DNA of 41,851 bases from JAZMZS01 sp045120955 (GTDB lineage Bacteria; Bacillota; Clostridia; Oscillospirales; CAG-272). Both the position numbers and the translations under genes were made by a program. Shown here piece after piece: positions 1 through 8,700 of this stretch. The DNA is taken from contig JBGVFH010000077.1 in the NCBI GenBank assembly GCA_045120955.1, positions 1-41,851 on the forward strand, written 5' to 3'. Under the pieces are notes generated by a model. It did not search any database. It was not told the origin of the DNA and saw nothing but the letters and a program-made list of their open reading frames with translations. Each line of letters starts with the position of its first letter. Position 1 is the stretch's first letter.

Positions 1-29
1 TTATCGTAAAGAAAACAAAAGAAAACTAA
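1..29 (+). CDS. C-terminal end of a wall-anchored surface protein (partial)
   Basis: Only the last codons are inside the window. Read in frame they give IVKKTKEN and a TAA stop at 27-29, identical to the last eight residues of the complete surface protein ending at 1777. The DNA differs by one base over this stretch. A hydrophobic-then-basic tail of this kind is the end of a sortase sorting signal. The gene is therefore probably a tandem paralogue of the next gene; everything upstream of the tail is outside the window. Confidence 0.6.
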
Positions 30-60
30 TATACATATCAAATAAAAAGATATAAAGCTT

Positions 61-101
61 CGGAAGCTGTGACTGATATAAGACACAGCTTCCGTCTTTT
101 T
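61..101 (+). terminator. Rho-independent terminator of the partial surface gene
   Basis: An 11-bp perfect stem (CGGAAGCTGTG at 61-71 with CACAGCTTCCG at 84-94) is followed by TCTTTTTG. It lies 31 nt after the stop. The stem is nearly the same sequence as the terminator after the paralogue at 1807-1845, so the terminator was probably duplicated along with the gene. Confidence 0.85.
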
Positions 102-163
102 GTATAACGAAAACCACGCAACTTTTGCATGGTTCAGTAAAGGCTAAGCCGATGAGAGGAAGA

Positions 164-224
164 GAAAGCGAGGGCTCCTTCCGTCACGCATTTGCGTGCC
201 ACCTTCCTCCCGGAGGAAGGCTTT
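164..224. repeat. Hairpin-rich intergenic repeat-like sequence
   Basis: The stretch contains two small inverted repeats in a row: CACGCA/TGCGTG around 185-198 and CCTTCCTC/GAGGAAGG at 202-220, followed by CTTTT. It has no convincing start codon with a ribosome site. It resembles the structured repeats scattered through clostridial intergenic regions, but no second copy is seen in this window, so calling it a repeat is an inference. Confidence 0.35.
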
Positions 225-409
225 TACCTCAACCCGTTTAAGGGTGGCTGATGATGCATAGCAGGCACGCCAATCTATATCGCACTTGTGCGCCGCCGAT
301 ATCGTGTAGGGCTATGCCCAAAGATGAAATATCACTTCATATGCGGGTGGATGAGGACGAGCACTGCCTGCTTTTTTGTAATTGGATAGAAAGTTTGCAA
401 TGTTTATAC

Positions 410-510
410 CCGCGTCATACTGAGCGAGCGAATGCGAGTCGAACTTTTGCGGTGTGCCGCAAAAGTCCGACTCCGCTTAGAATGACACCTTCGGCGTCCG
501 TGCGGACATT
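410..510 (-). repeat. Dispersed repeat B, copy 1
   Basis: Read on the minus strand, this segment lines up with 22314-22414 on the plus strand. Both have GTCCGCACGGAC, then a small GAC..GTC hairpin with a GAAGG loop side, then CATTCTAAGCG, AGTCG, and a second hairpin whose arms begin CTTTTG and end CAAAAG. The hairpin arms here are ACTTTTGCGG/CCGCAAAAGT (443-452 with 457-466 on the plus strand). Short open frames across it in both orientations have no ribosome site and are taken as chance. The rest of the 95-678 spacer shows no gene. Confidence 0.65.
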
Positions 511-678
511 GATCACATGCGCACCGCACTTTATTCGACCACGTGCGCTCAGCGCACATTGCTCAAAATAACGCTTGCGCAAAAACAGCAGGGTGAAAAA
601 AGAGATGCTGCGGCTATTGTGCGGTGTGCTTATTGCAATCATTGATAATTACTATAAAAAGTTTTCTATTTTTTGTAT

Positions 679-706
679 TTACATCTATCGAAACATACAT
701 TATACT
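679..706 (+). promoter_or_regulatory. Probable sigma-A promoter of the surface protein gene
   Basis: TTACAT (679-684) and TATACT (701-706) are 16 nt apart, predicting a start near 713 and a leader of about 60 nt. The region is AT-rich, as expected. The -35 box matches consensus only partly. Confidence 0.5.
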
Positions 707-772
707 ATTTATACGATATCATTGGAATAATATCGAAAGAAATCGTAAAATTGCACAAAAGGAGAAAGAACT

Positions 773-1777
773 ATGAAAAAGAGAATTTTTGCAATTATTC
801 TCGCGGCGCTCGTGGTAGTGCCTTTCGGTATGCTTTCCGTATCTGCTGATACTGCAAGCATTCCCGATGAGCCTACATATACCGGAACTACCAAGGTATA
901 CGTTGCTCATGACAAGAACGAGGCAGGAACAGACATCGGCATGACAACCGCTGATGCAAACGGCACACAGCCCGGTGATACTCCCGATTACGCCTACAAG
1001 ACTTCATCGGCATCAAACATTGAAGCTCTGTTCAAGGACGGCAGCCTCAAGGACGGCGGCAAGATAGTTATCGTTGGAAAGTTTCTTTTGAATCCTGCAG
1101 CTACTGAACCTTACAACAACAAGCTCACACTTGCTGCAACCACTCAGCCCGTAGTTATCACGGCAAAAGACGGTGACACAAACTACACCTCTATGAAGGA
1201 CGGCGATATCCTTGTTATGAATGCGGACGGCAACAATGCAGGCCAGTTCGGTATGTTCATGCTTGCTGAAACTAAGACTATCGTGTTTGAGGGCGATGTT
1301 ATATTTGATAACGTAGTTATTCTCAGCCGCCAGTCCAAGTCATCCGTTGAGGGAGGCAAGGAAGCATCCACTATCGAAGTTAACAAGTCTCTCGTTGTTA
1401 CAAATACAGTTAAGTTCGCTGAGATGACAGGCGAGAAGAACTACAACCTCGTAGTAAATGAGGGTGCATATGCTTATATCCATGCTCTCGGCTTTGAAAA
1501 GTACACAGGTAAGGGAACTCTCGTTGTTGACGAAACACTCAAGGACGAGATAGCACCTCTTCTTGCTGACTTTGAAGGTACTGTTGAATATGTAAAGGTG
1601 GACACCAAAACAGAGGACACCACATCAGACGAAACAACAACAGCAGGCGAGACCACAACAGCTCCTACAGACAACCCCACAACAGGTGATATGACAGTTG
1701 TTGTTGCAGCTCTTGCAGCTTTCAGCGTAGCAGCATGCATCAGCGTTGTTATCGTAAAGAAAACAAAGGAAAACTAA
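773..1777 (+). CDS. Secreted, sortase-anchored cell-wall surface protein
   Basis: The 334-residue protein starts with a classical signal peptide: MKKR, a hydrophobic core, then a probable cleavage after SVSA near residue 26. It ends with a sorting signal: NPTTG at 301-305, a hydrophobic stretch of about 20 residues and the basic tail KKTKEN. The linker before it (about 275-300) is rich in Thr, Glu and Asp, typical of wall-spanning regions. The central 230 residues look beta-rich with Asp/Asn/Gly turns, and I do not recognise the domain. The start has a good ribosome site (AAAGGAG, 8-9 nt upstream). The NPxTG pattern rather than LPxTG suggests a non-housekeeping sortase class; no sortase gene is in the window. 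The gene is probably one of a tandem pair, because its tail and terminator recur at 1-101. The function of the exposed part is unknown; adhesion or carbohydrate binding would be guesses. Confidence 0.85.
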   Translation: MKKRIFAIILAALVVVPFGMLSVSADTASIPDEPTYTGTTKVYVAHDKNEAGTDIGMTTADANGTQPGDTPDYAYKTSSASNIEALFKDGSLKDGGKIVIVGKFLLNPAATEPYNNKLTLAATTQPVVITAKDGDTNYTSMKDGDILVMNADGNNAGQFGMFMLAETKTIVFEGDVIFDNVVILSRQSKSSVEGGKEASTIEVNKSLVVTNTVKFAEMTGEKNYNLVVNEGAYAYIHALGFEKYTGKGTLVVDETLKDEIAPLLADFEGTVEYVKVDTKTEDTTSDETTTAGETTTAPTDNPTTGDMTVVVAALAAFSVAACISVVIVKKTKEN

Positions 1778-1806
1778 TATAGGCACTACATAAATACATA
1801 ATGCCT

Positions 1807-1845
1807 CGGAAGCTGTGACCGTTATCGGTCACAGCTTTCTTTTTT
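1807..1845 (+). terminator. Rho-independent terminator of the surface protein gene
   Basis: GGAAGCTGTGACC (1808-1820) pairs with GGTCACAGCTTTC (1827-1839) with one G-T pair, followed by TTTTTT. It is a longer version of the terminator at 61-101. Confidence 0.88.
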
Positions 1846-1850
1846 AAAAA

Positions 1851-1898
1851 CAAAAGTAGTGAACAAGACAGCGCCTGCTGTCTTGTTCACTACTTTTG
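1851..1898. repeat. 22-bp near-perfect inverted repeat (hairpin)
   Basis: Arms at 1851-1872 and 1877-1898 are perfectly complementary around a 4-nt loop and contain GTGAACAAGACAG. A related hairpin with GTGAACAAAACAG lies at 21071-21112, after the CofE-like gene. It sits just after the terminator at 1807 and could stop transcription from either side, although neither flank has a long T run. Confidence 0.8.
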
Positions 1899-1990
1899 TG
1901 TAACAACATGCTGTTTTCAAAAACGGCTTGTTGATATAATCCGTATCCCCCCGTAAATGGCATTCTTTGCACTCTACCCTTTAAAACAGA

Positions 1991-2024
1991 GTGGGGAAAA
2001 CCTTTATCAAAAGGTTTTCCCCAC
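1991..2024. repeat. Inverted repeat GTGGGGAAAACCTT / AAGGTTTTCCCCAC
   Basis: The 14-bp perfect arms flank a 6-nt loop. It is similar in build (G run, AAGAAC or AAAACC, T run, mirrored) to the hairpin at 23606-23642. It lies in the 376-bp non-coding gap between the surface gene and rpoC. No gene is seen in this gap. Confidence 0.7.
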
Positions 2025-2036
2025 AAACTGAGCTGC

Positions 2037-2150
2037 CCGCTTTTTTATTGCATAGGAAATTGCGTAATTACGCCACGCCGTTTGGCTGAGTTAAAGAAGA
2101 ATCAAAGATACAATAGGCGGGAGGATGGGTGCGGGCACTGCCCGCTTTTA
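2037..2150 (+). repeat. Dispersed repeat A, copy 1
   Basis: The element begins with CCCGCTTTTTTATT, then the core GCATAGGAAATTGCGTAATT with the palindrome GCGTAATTACGC. Next come CGCCGTTTGG, GAGTTAAAGAAGAATCAAAG, ATACAATAGGCGGGAG, and finally a short hairpin GCGGGC-ACT-GCCCGC with TTTT. Copies are at 13441-13556 and 21113-21216, and shorter or diverged ones at 22528-22560 and 23432-23522. This copy ends four bases before the rpoC stop codon. Confidence 0.85.
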
Positions 2151-2153
2151 TTT

Positions 2154-5100
2154 TCAGCCCTCGGCGTTTTCGCTCTGTGCAGGTGCTTCTGCATTCTGAG
2201 GTGCAGTTCTTCTGACCTCGACTGAGCGGTATGCCTCAAGACCCGTTCCGGCAGGAATAAGCTTACCGATAAGGACGTTTTCTTTAAGTCCCTGAAGTGT
2301 ATCGATCTTACCCTTGATAGCAGCCTCGGTAAGAACCTTTGTCGTTTCCTGGAAGGAAGCGGCAGAAAGGAACGACTCTGTTTGCAAGGATGCTTTTGTA
2401 ATACCGAGAAGAACATCCGAGCAGGTTGCCTCACGCAGCGTTGTCTCGCCTGCGGCAATGCGCTCCTTGATCTTTTCGTTTGCATTCTCAAATTCGAGCG
2501 TGTTTACAAGAGTTCCGACAAGAAGATCGGTATCTCCCTCGTCCTCGACCTTGACCTTACGGGACATCTGACGGGCAATGACCTCAATATGCTTGTCGTT
2601 GATGTTAACCTCCTGAGAACGGTAAACCTTCTGTACCTCACGGATGATATAGTCATATACAGCCTCGATACCGCTGACACGGAGAATGTCGGCAGGAGCC
2701 ATATAACCCTCTGTCATGGGCTGACCCTGAAGAACATAGTCGCCCTCTGCTACGATTATTCTCATACCGAACGGTATAGAGTAATTGAGCTCCTCGTTCT
2801 GCTCTGTAAAGATAACGATGGTCTTTGTGCGCTTATCCTCACGGATCTTTACAGTACCGCTCTTTTCAGCGATAATAGCAGTCTTCTTTGGTCTGCGAGC
2901 TTCAAACAGCTCCTCGATACGGGGAAGACCCTGTGTAATGTCGCTTCCTGCGATACCACCTGTGTGGAAGGTTCTCATCGTAAGCTGTGTACCGGGCTCA
3001 CCGATAGACTGAGCTGCGATGATACCGACAGTTTCACCGACGTTGACCTTGTTGCCGGATGCCATGTCAGCACCGTAGCAATGAGCACATACGCCTCTCT
3101 TTGCATGGCAGCGGAGAATAGAACGAACATATACCTTGTCAATTCCCGCATTGACTATCTCGGATGCCTTTGCAGCTGAGATCATCTCGCCGTCGGGTAC
3201 GATAACCTCACCCGTCTCGGGATGAGTAATATCACCGATACAGTATCTGCCTGCGAGTCTGTCCTTGAGCGGCTCGATAACAGTATCGCCCTCGGTGATG
3301 TCGCTGACCCAAATACCCTTTTGAGTTCCGCAGTCATCCTCACGGATAATAACATCCTGTGATACATCAACAAGTCTTCTTGTAAGGTAACCCGAGTCAG
3401 CAGTACGGAGAGCCGTATCTGACAGCGACTTACGTGATCCTCTTGCACCGATAAAGTACTCGAGTATGTTAAGACCTTCACGGAAGTTGGATTTGATCGG
3501 GATCTCCATGGTCTTACCGTTTGTAGCAAACATAAGTCCGCGCATACCGGCAAGCTGACGCAGCTGGCTGTTAGAACCACGGGCTCCTGAGTCGATCATC
3601 ATCTTTATCGGGTTGTAAGCGTCAAAGCCTTCCTGTACGGAGCTTACTATCTTCTTTGTAGCGTCCTCCCACGTAGCGATGACGTTCTTGTATCTTTCAT
3701 CATCCGAGATATCGCCGTCACGGTAAAACTCGGTGATCTCCGCTATCTGCTCCTCTGCCTTGGCGATATAATCCCACTTTTTCTTGGGGATGTTCATATC
3801 GTACACGGAGATAGAAAGCGCAGAGCGTGTGGAATATTTGTATCCCGTTGCCTTGATATTGTCAAGAGTCTGAGCGGCTACGGTCAGACCGTGCATCTTG
3901 ATACAACGGTCAACTATCTCGCCAAGCTCCTTCTTTCTTGTAACGAACATTACCTCAAGGTCAAACATCTTCTCGGGGTCTGTTCTGTCAACAAATCCGA
4001 GTGACTGAGGTATCTGCTGGTTGAAGATAAGGCGTCCGAGTGTTGCGTCAATGATCTTTGACTTCATCACGCCGTCGATCTCACGCTCAACTCTTACCTT
4101 TATTTTTGCGTGAAGTCCCAGCTCGCCGTTGGCATACGCCATCATCGCCTCGTTGAAATCACGGAAGACCTTGCCTTCTCCGGGCTCACCCGGCTTTTCC
4201 ATAGTGAGGTAGTAAGAACCGAGAACCATGTCCTGCGAAGGTACCGCAACGGCACGACCGTCTGCGGGCTTTAGCAGATTGTTTGCGGAAAGCATGAGGA
4301 ATCTTGCCTCGGCTTGAGCCTCTGCCGTCAGCGGAACGTGAACAGGCATCTGGTCTCCGTCGAAGTCTGCGTTAAATGCGGTACATACGAGCGGATGAAG
4401 TCTGATCGCACGGCCCTCTACGAGCACGGGCTCGAACGCCTGAATTGACAGACGGTGAAGCGTAGGCGCACGGTTAAGAAGAACGGGATGCTCTTTGATA
4501 ACGTTTTCGAGTGCGTCCCAAACCTCGTTGTTGACCTTTTCTACCTTTTTCTTTGCTTCCTTGATGTTGGACGCTTTGTTGGTTTCAACAAGGCGCTTCA
4601 TGACAAAGGGCTTGAAAAGCTCAAGTGCCATTTCTTTAGGAAGTCCGCACTGGAATATCTTGAGGTCAGGTCCTACAACGATAACCGAACGTCCGGAATA
4701 GTCAACACGCTTACCGAGAAGGTTCTGTCTGAAACGTCCCTGCTTACCGCGGAGCATTTCGGACAGAGACTTGAGCGGTCTGTTGCTCGGTCCTGTTACC
4801 GGTTTTCCTCTTCTGCCGTTGTCGATAAGTGCGTCAACTGCCTCCTGAAGCATACGCTTTTCGTTTCTGATAATGATGTCGGGCGCATGGAGCTCCATGA
4901 GTCTCTTGAGACGGTTGTTTCTGTTTATAACTCTGCGGTAAAGATCGTTTAAGTCGGAGGAAGCAAAGCGTCCGCCGTCGAGCTGTACCATAGGTCTGAT
5001 CTCGGGGGGAAGCACGGGGACGACATCGAGTATCATCCACTCAGGCTTGTTGCCCGATTTTCTGAAAGACTCAACAACGTCAAGTCTCTTGATGAGCTTA

Positions 5101-5708
5101 ACCTTCTTTTGACCCGAAGCTGTAGCAAGCTCAGCCTTGAGATCCTTTGAAAGCTGCTCGATATCAAGCTCAGCGAGAAGCTGCTTGACAGCTTCTGCTC
5201 CCATTCCTACCTTAAAGTCGTCCTCGTATCTCTCGTACATTGCACGGTACTCGGAGTCCTTGAGCAGCTGCATTTTCTGAAGCGGAGTAGAGCCGGGATC
5301 AATAACTATATACTGAGCGAAGTAAAGTACACGCTCAAGAAGTCTGGGGGAGATGTCGAGCAGTATACCCATTCTCGACGGAATAGCTCTGAAGTACCAG
5401 ATGTGAGACACAGGAGCAGCAAGCTCGATGTGTCCCATTCTTTCACGGCGCACCTTCTTCGTTGTTACTTCAACGCCGCACTTCTCGCAGACCTTGCCCT
5501 TGTGGCGTACACGCTTGTACTTTCCGCATTGGCACTCCCAGTCCTTTGTCGGTCCAAAGATTTTTTCGCAGAAAAGACCTTCTCTCTCTGCCTTGAGTGT
5601 TCTGTAGTTTATTGTTTCAGGTTTCTTGACCTCTCCGTACGACCAGCTTCTGATCATTTCAGGAGATGCCAGACCTATTTGGATACTGTCAAATATATTT
5701 TTTTGCAT
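2154..5708 (-). CDS. rpoC: DNA-directed RNA polymerase subunit beta-prime
   Basis: This 1184-residue protein is the catalytic beta-prime subunit of RNA polymerase. The N-terminal zinc-binding cysteines are at 59, 61, 74 and 77 (CQCG..CEKCG). The active-site motif NADFDGDQM, which holds the catalytic magnesium, is at 446-454. A second zinc site is formed by Cys793, Cys867, Cys874 and Cys877. The length fits Firmicutes, which lack the large insertions of proteobacterial beta-prime. It lies 60 nt downstream of rpoB and is surely cotranscribed. No strong Shine-Dalgarno sequence is adjacent to the ATG; see the hairpin at 5718-5741. The C-terminus ends in a short Ala/Glu/Gln-rich tail right at repeat A. 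Confidence 0.98.
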   Translation of the reverse strand: MQKNIFDSIQIGLASPEMIRSWSYGEVKKPETINYRTLKAEREGLFCEKIFGPTKDWECQCGKYKRVRHKGKVCEKCGVEVTTKKVRRERMGHIELAAPVSHIWYFRAIPSRMGILLDISPRLLERVLYFAQYIVIDPGSTPLQKMQLLKDSEYRAMYERYEDDFKVGMGAEAVKQLLAELDIEQLSKDLKAELATASGQKKVKLIKRLDVVESFRKSGNKPEWMILDVVPVLPPEIRPMVQLDGGRFASSDLNDLYRRVINRNNRLKRLMELHAPDIIIRNEKRMLQEAVDALIDNGRRGKPVTGPSNRPLKSLSEMLRGKQGRFRQNLLGKRVDYSGRSVIVVGPDLKIFQCGLPKEMALELFKPFVMKRLVETNKASNIKEAKKKVEKVNNEVWDALENVIKEHPVLLNRAPTLHRLSIQAFEPVLVEGRAIRLHPLVCTAFNADFDGDQMPVHVPLTAEAQAEARFLMLSANNLLKPADGRAVAVPSQDMVLGSYYLTMEKPGEPGEGKVFRDFNEAMMAYANGELGLHAKIKVRVEREIDGVMKSKIIDATLGRLIFNQQIPQSLGFVDRTDPEKMFDLEVMFVTRKKELGEIVDRCIKMHGLTVAAQTLDNIKATGYKYSTRSALSISVYDMNIPKKKWDYIAKAEEQIAEITEFYRDGDISDDERYKNVIATWEDATKKIVSSVQEGFDAYNPIKMMIDSGARGSNSQLRQLAGMRGLMFATNGKTMEIPIKSNFREGLNILEYFIGARGSRKSLSDTALRTADSGYLTRRLVDVSQDVIIREDDCGTQKGIWVSDITEGDTVIEPLKDRLAGRYCIGDITHPETGEVIVPDGEMISAAKASEIVNAGIDKVYVRSILRCHAKRGVCAHCYGADMASGNKVNVGETVGIIAAQSIGEPGTQLTMRTFHTGGIAGSDITQGLPRIEELFEARRPKKTAIIAEKSGTVKIREDKRTKTIVIFTEQNEELNYSIPFGMRIIVAEGDYVLQGQPMTEGYMAPADILRVSGIEAVYDYIIREVQKVYRSQEVNINDKHIEVIARQMSRKVKVEDEGDTDLLVGTLVNTLEFENANEKIKERIAAGETTLREATCSDVLLGITKASLQTESFLSAASFQETTKVLTEAAIKGKIDTLQGLKENVLIGKLIPAGTGLEAYRSVEVRRTAPQNAEAPAQSENAEG

Positions 5709-5717
5709 TGGCTGTTT

Positions 5718-5741
5718 GTCACCGCACGGGTGACACCCCTC
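5718..5741 (-). promoter_or_regulatory. Hairpin between rpoB and rpoC that may place the ribosome site
   Basis: On the minus strand a GAGGGG sequence (5741-5736) lies 27 nt before the rpoC ATG, too far for normal use. Between them GTCACC and GGTGAC (5734-5729 and 5723-5718) form a 6-bp hairpin with a 5-nt loop. If folded, it would bring GAGGGG to about 10 nt from the start. This is an inference from spacing only. Confidence 0.35.
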
Positions 5742-5768
5742 TCTCTGTATTATTTTGCCGTGTCGTTA

Positions 5769-8700
5769 TCAGAAGTCTTCGCCGCCATCGTAGTTCTCGC
5801 TCTCGGACTCGTCGTAAACGAAGTCCTCGGAGTCCTCTTCGTCGAAGGTCTCCTCAGTGAACGAGTCAAACAGATCGTCTGTCTCGACTGTCTCTCCGAT
5901 ATCGGCATCGGATACATAGTTCGGTGTTTCGAGCTCGTCCTCAATGGTAGAGAGGTCGACCTCGTTGCCATCGGCATCAAGCACTCTTACGTTGAGTGCA
6001 AGAGACTGAAGCTCTTTTACAAGCACCTTGAAAGACTCCGGAACTCCGGGAGTAGGTATGTTTTGTCCCTTTACTATAGCCTCATAAGCCTTTACACGGC
6101 CGGTGACATCGTCACTCTTGACCGTAAGGATCTCCTGCAAGGTGTATGCCGCACCGTAAGCCTCCAGAGCCCAAACCTCCATCTCTCCGAAACGCTGACC
6201 GCCGAACTGAGCTTTACCTCCGAGAGGCTGCTGCGTAACGAGCGAGTAAGGACCTGTTGAACGAGCGTGTATCTTATCGTCAACGAGGTGGTGGAGCTTG
6301 AGATAATACATATATCCGACAGTAACGGGGTTGTCAAACGGCTCACCCGTTCTACCGTCATAAAGTGTCGTCTTTCCGTCGACTATCTTGAGCTTGCCCT
6401 GAGCGAGGAGCTCATCAAAGCTCGGGTCGTCATGTGCTATCGTGGTAAGCTTCATCTTGCCGTTTTCATCAAAGGACTGGATGCATACTTCCTTACCGTC
6501 ATAGTTCTCGCCGGGTCTGATATCACGGCAAAGTCCCGCTTCCTTGAGACATTCAAGAATATCCTTCTCGTTTGCACCGTCAAATACGGGTGTCATGACC
6601 TTTATTCCGAGTTCCTTTGCGGCTCTTCCGAGATGAACCTCAAGCACCTGTCCGATGTTCATACGAGAAGGAACGCCGAGAGGATTGAGCACGATATCGA
6701 GCGGCTGGCCGTTGGGGAGGAAGGGCATATCCTCGGGAGGAAGTATTCTTGATACGACACCCTTGTTTCCGTGGCGTCCTGCCATCTTGTCTCCGACAGA
6801 TATCTTTCTCTTCTGAGCGATAAATATTCTCGCTACCTTGTTTACTCCGGGAGGCAGCTCGTCGCCGTTTTCACGTGAGAACACCTTTACGTCTACTATG
6901 ATACCCGACTCACCGTGCGGAACCTTGAGCGAGGTGTCTCTTACTTCTCTTGCCTTTTCTCCGAAGATGGCACGGAGCAGTCTCTCTTCCGCTGTCAGCT
7001 CAGTCTCACCCTTGGGTGTTACCTTACCTACAAGGATGTCGCCTGCGCGTACCTCTGTACCTATCTTTACAATACCCTCTGCGGTAAGATCCTTTAGCGC
7101 ATCGTCACCGACGTTGGGGATCTCACGTGTGATCTCCTCCGGTCCGAGCTTGGTATCTCTTGCCTCGAGTGTGTACTCTTCGATATGAATAGATGTGTAT
7201 ACGTCGTCTCTTACAAGGCGCTCGTTGAGAAGAACGGCGTCCTCGTAGTTGTAGCCTTCCCATGTCATAAAGCCGATAAGTGCGTTTTTACCGAGAGATA
7301 TCTCTCCGCCCGACGTTGCAGGACCGTCTGCTATGACCTGTCCCTTGTCTATCTGATCGCCTTCATTTATAATAGGACGCTGATTTATGCAGGTTCCCTG
7401 GTTGGAACGCTTGAATTTGAGAAGTCTGTAAACGTCACGCTGACCGTCGTTGCGTGTGATGATGATCTCATCTGCGCTTACCTTTGTGCAGATACCTGCC
7501 TCTTTTGCGATAACAACAACGCCCGAGTCGTAAGCAGCCTTGTACTCCATACCTGTTCCGACATAAGGAGACTCTGTGACCATGAGCGGCACTGCCTGCT
7601 TCTGCATGTTCGAACCCATAAGAGCTCTGGAGTTGTCGTCATTTTCAAGGAAGGGAATGCACGCTGTAGCGACCGACACGACCATCTTCGGTGATACGTC
7701 CATGAGGTCAACCATGCTGTTGTCGACTTCGATTATCTCTGTCTTGTCACGGACAAGAACACGCTTGTTGATAAAGTGACCTTCCTCGTCGAGAGGCTCG
7801 TTACCCTGTGCAACTATAAAGTCATCCTCAAGGTCTGCCGTGAGATATACGACGTCCTTCGTTACTATTCCTTTTTCCTTGTCTACTACACGGAAGGGAG
7901 CCTCGATAAAGCCAAACTCACTTACTCTTGCGTATGTTGCAAGATAGGAGATAAGACCGATGTTAGGACCTTCAGGTGTCTCGATAGGACACATTCTGCC
8001 GTAATGCGTGTAGTGTACGTCACGAACGTCGAAGGAAGCTCTGTCACGGGAAAGACCGCCGGGACCGAGAGCGGAAAGACGTCTCTTGTGAGTAAGCTCA
8101 GCCAAGGGGTTGTTTTGGTCCATGAACTGAGAAAGCGGAGAAGAACCGAAGAACTCACGGATAGCGGTGACAACGGGACGGATGTTTACAAGAGTCTGGG
8201 GAGAAAGCTCATCGCTGTCCTGAATTGTCATTCTTTCCTTGATGATCTTGTCCATTCTTGCAAGACCGATACGCAGCTGATTTTGCAAAAGCTCACCAAC
8301 ACAGCGCATACGTCTGTTGCCGAGATGGTCGATATCGTCTGTCTGACCGATGCCGTGTGACAGAGCGATAAGGTAGTTTACGGATGCGAAAATATCATCC
8401 TTTGTAATATGCTTGGGGCAAAGATCGTAGTATCTCTGAGCCGCAAGCTCTTTTATTCTCTTTTCGTCTCCCTCTGCCTCCTCGATGATCTGATTGAGAG
8501 CGGCAAGGTTTACCTTATGCTTTATTCCGCATTCCTTCAGGTCATATCCGAGAACCGTCTCGGGATATACGGAGTTGTTGGAGAAAATTCTGTATTCCTT
8601 TCCGTCGTCGCCGTAAATGTAAGCCTCGCACGCACCGAGACGCTCGATCTCACGGGACTGCTCACGGCCGATGACGACCTCAGCATCGCAAAGTATCTCG

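Noticed and set aside
251..571. A 106-codon plus-strand frame in the spacer before the surface protein gene
   Set aside because: It runs through repeat B with its hairpins and lacks a ribosome site.
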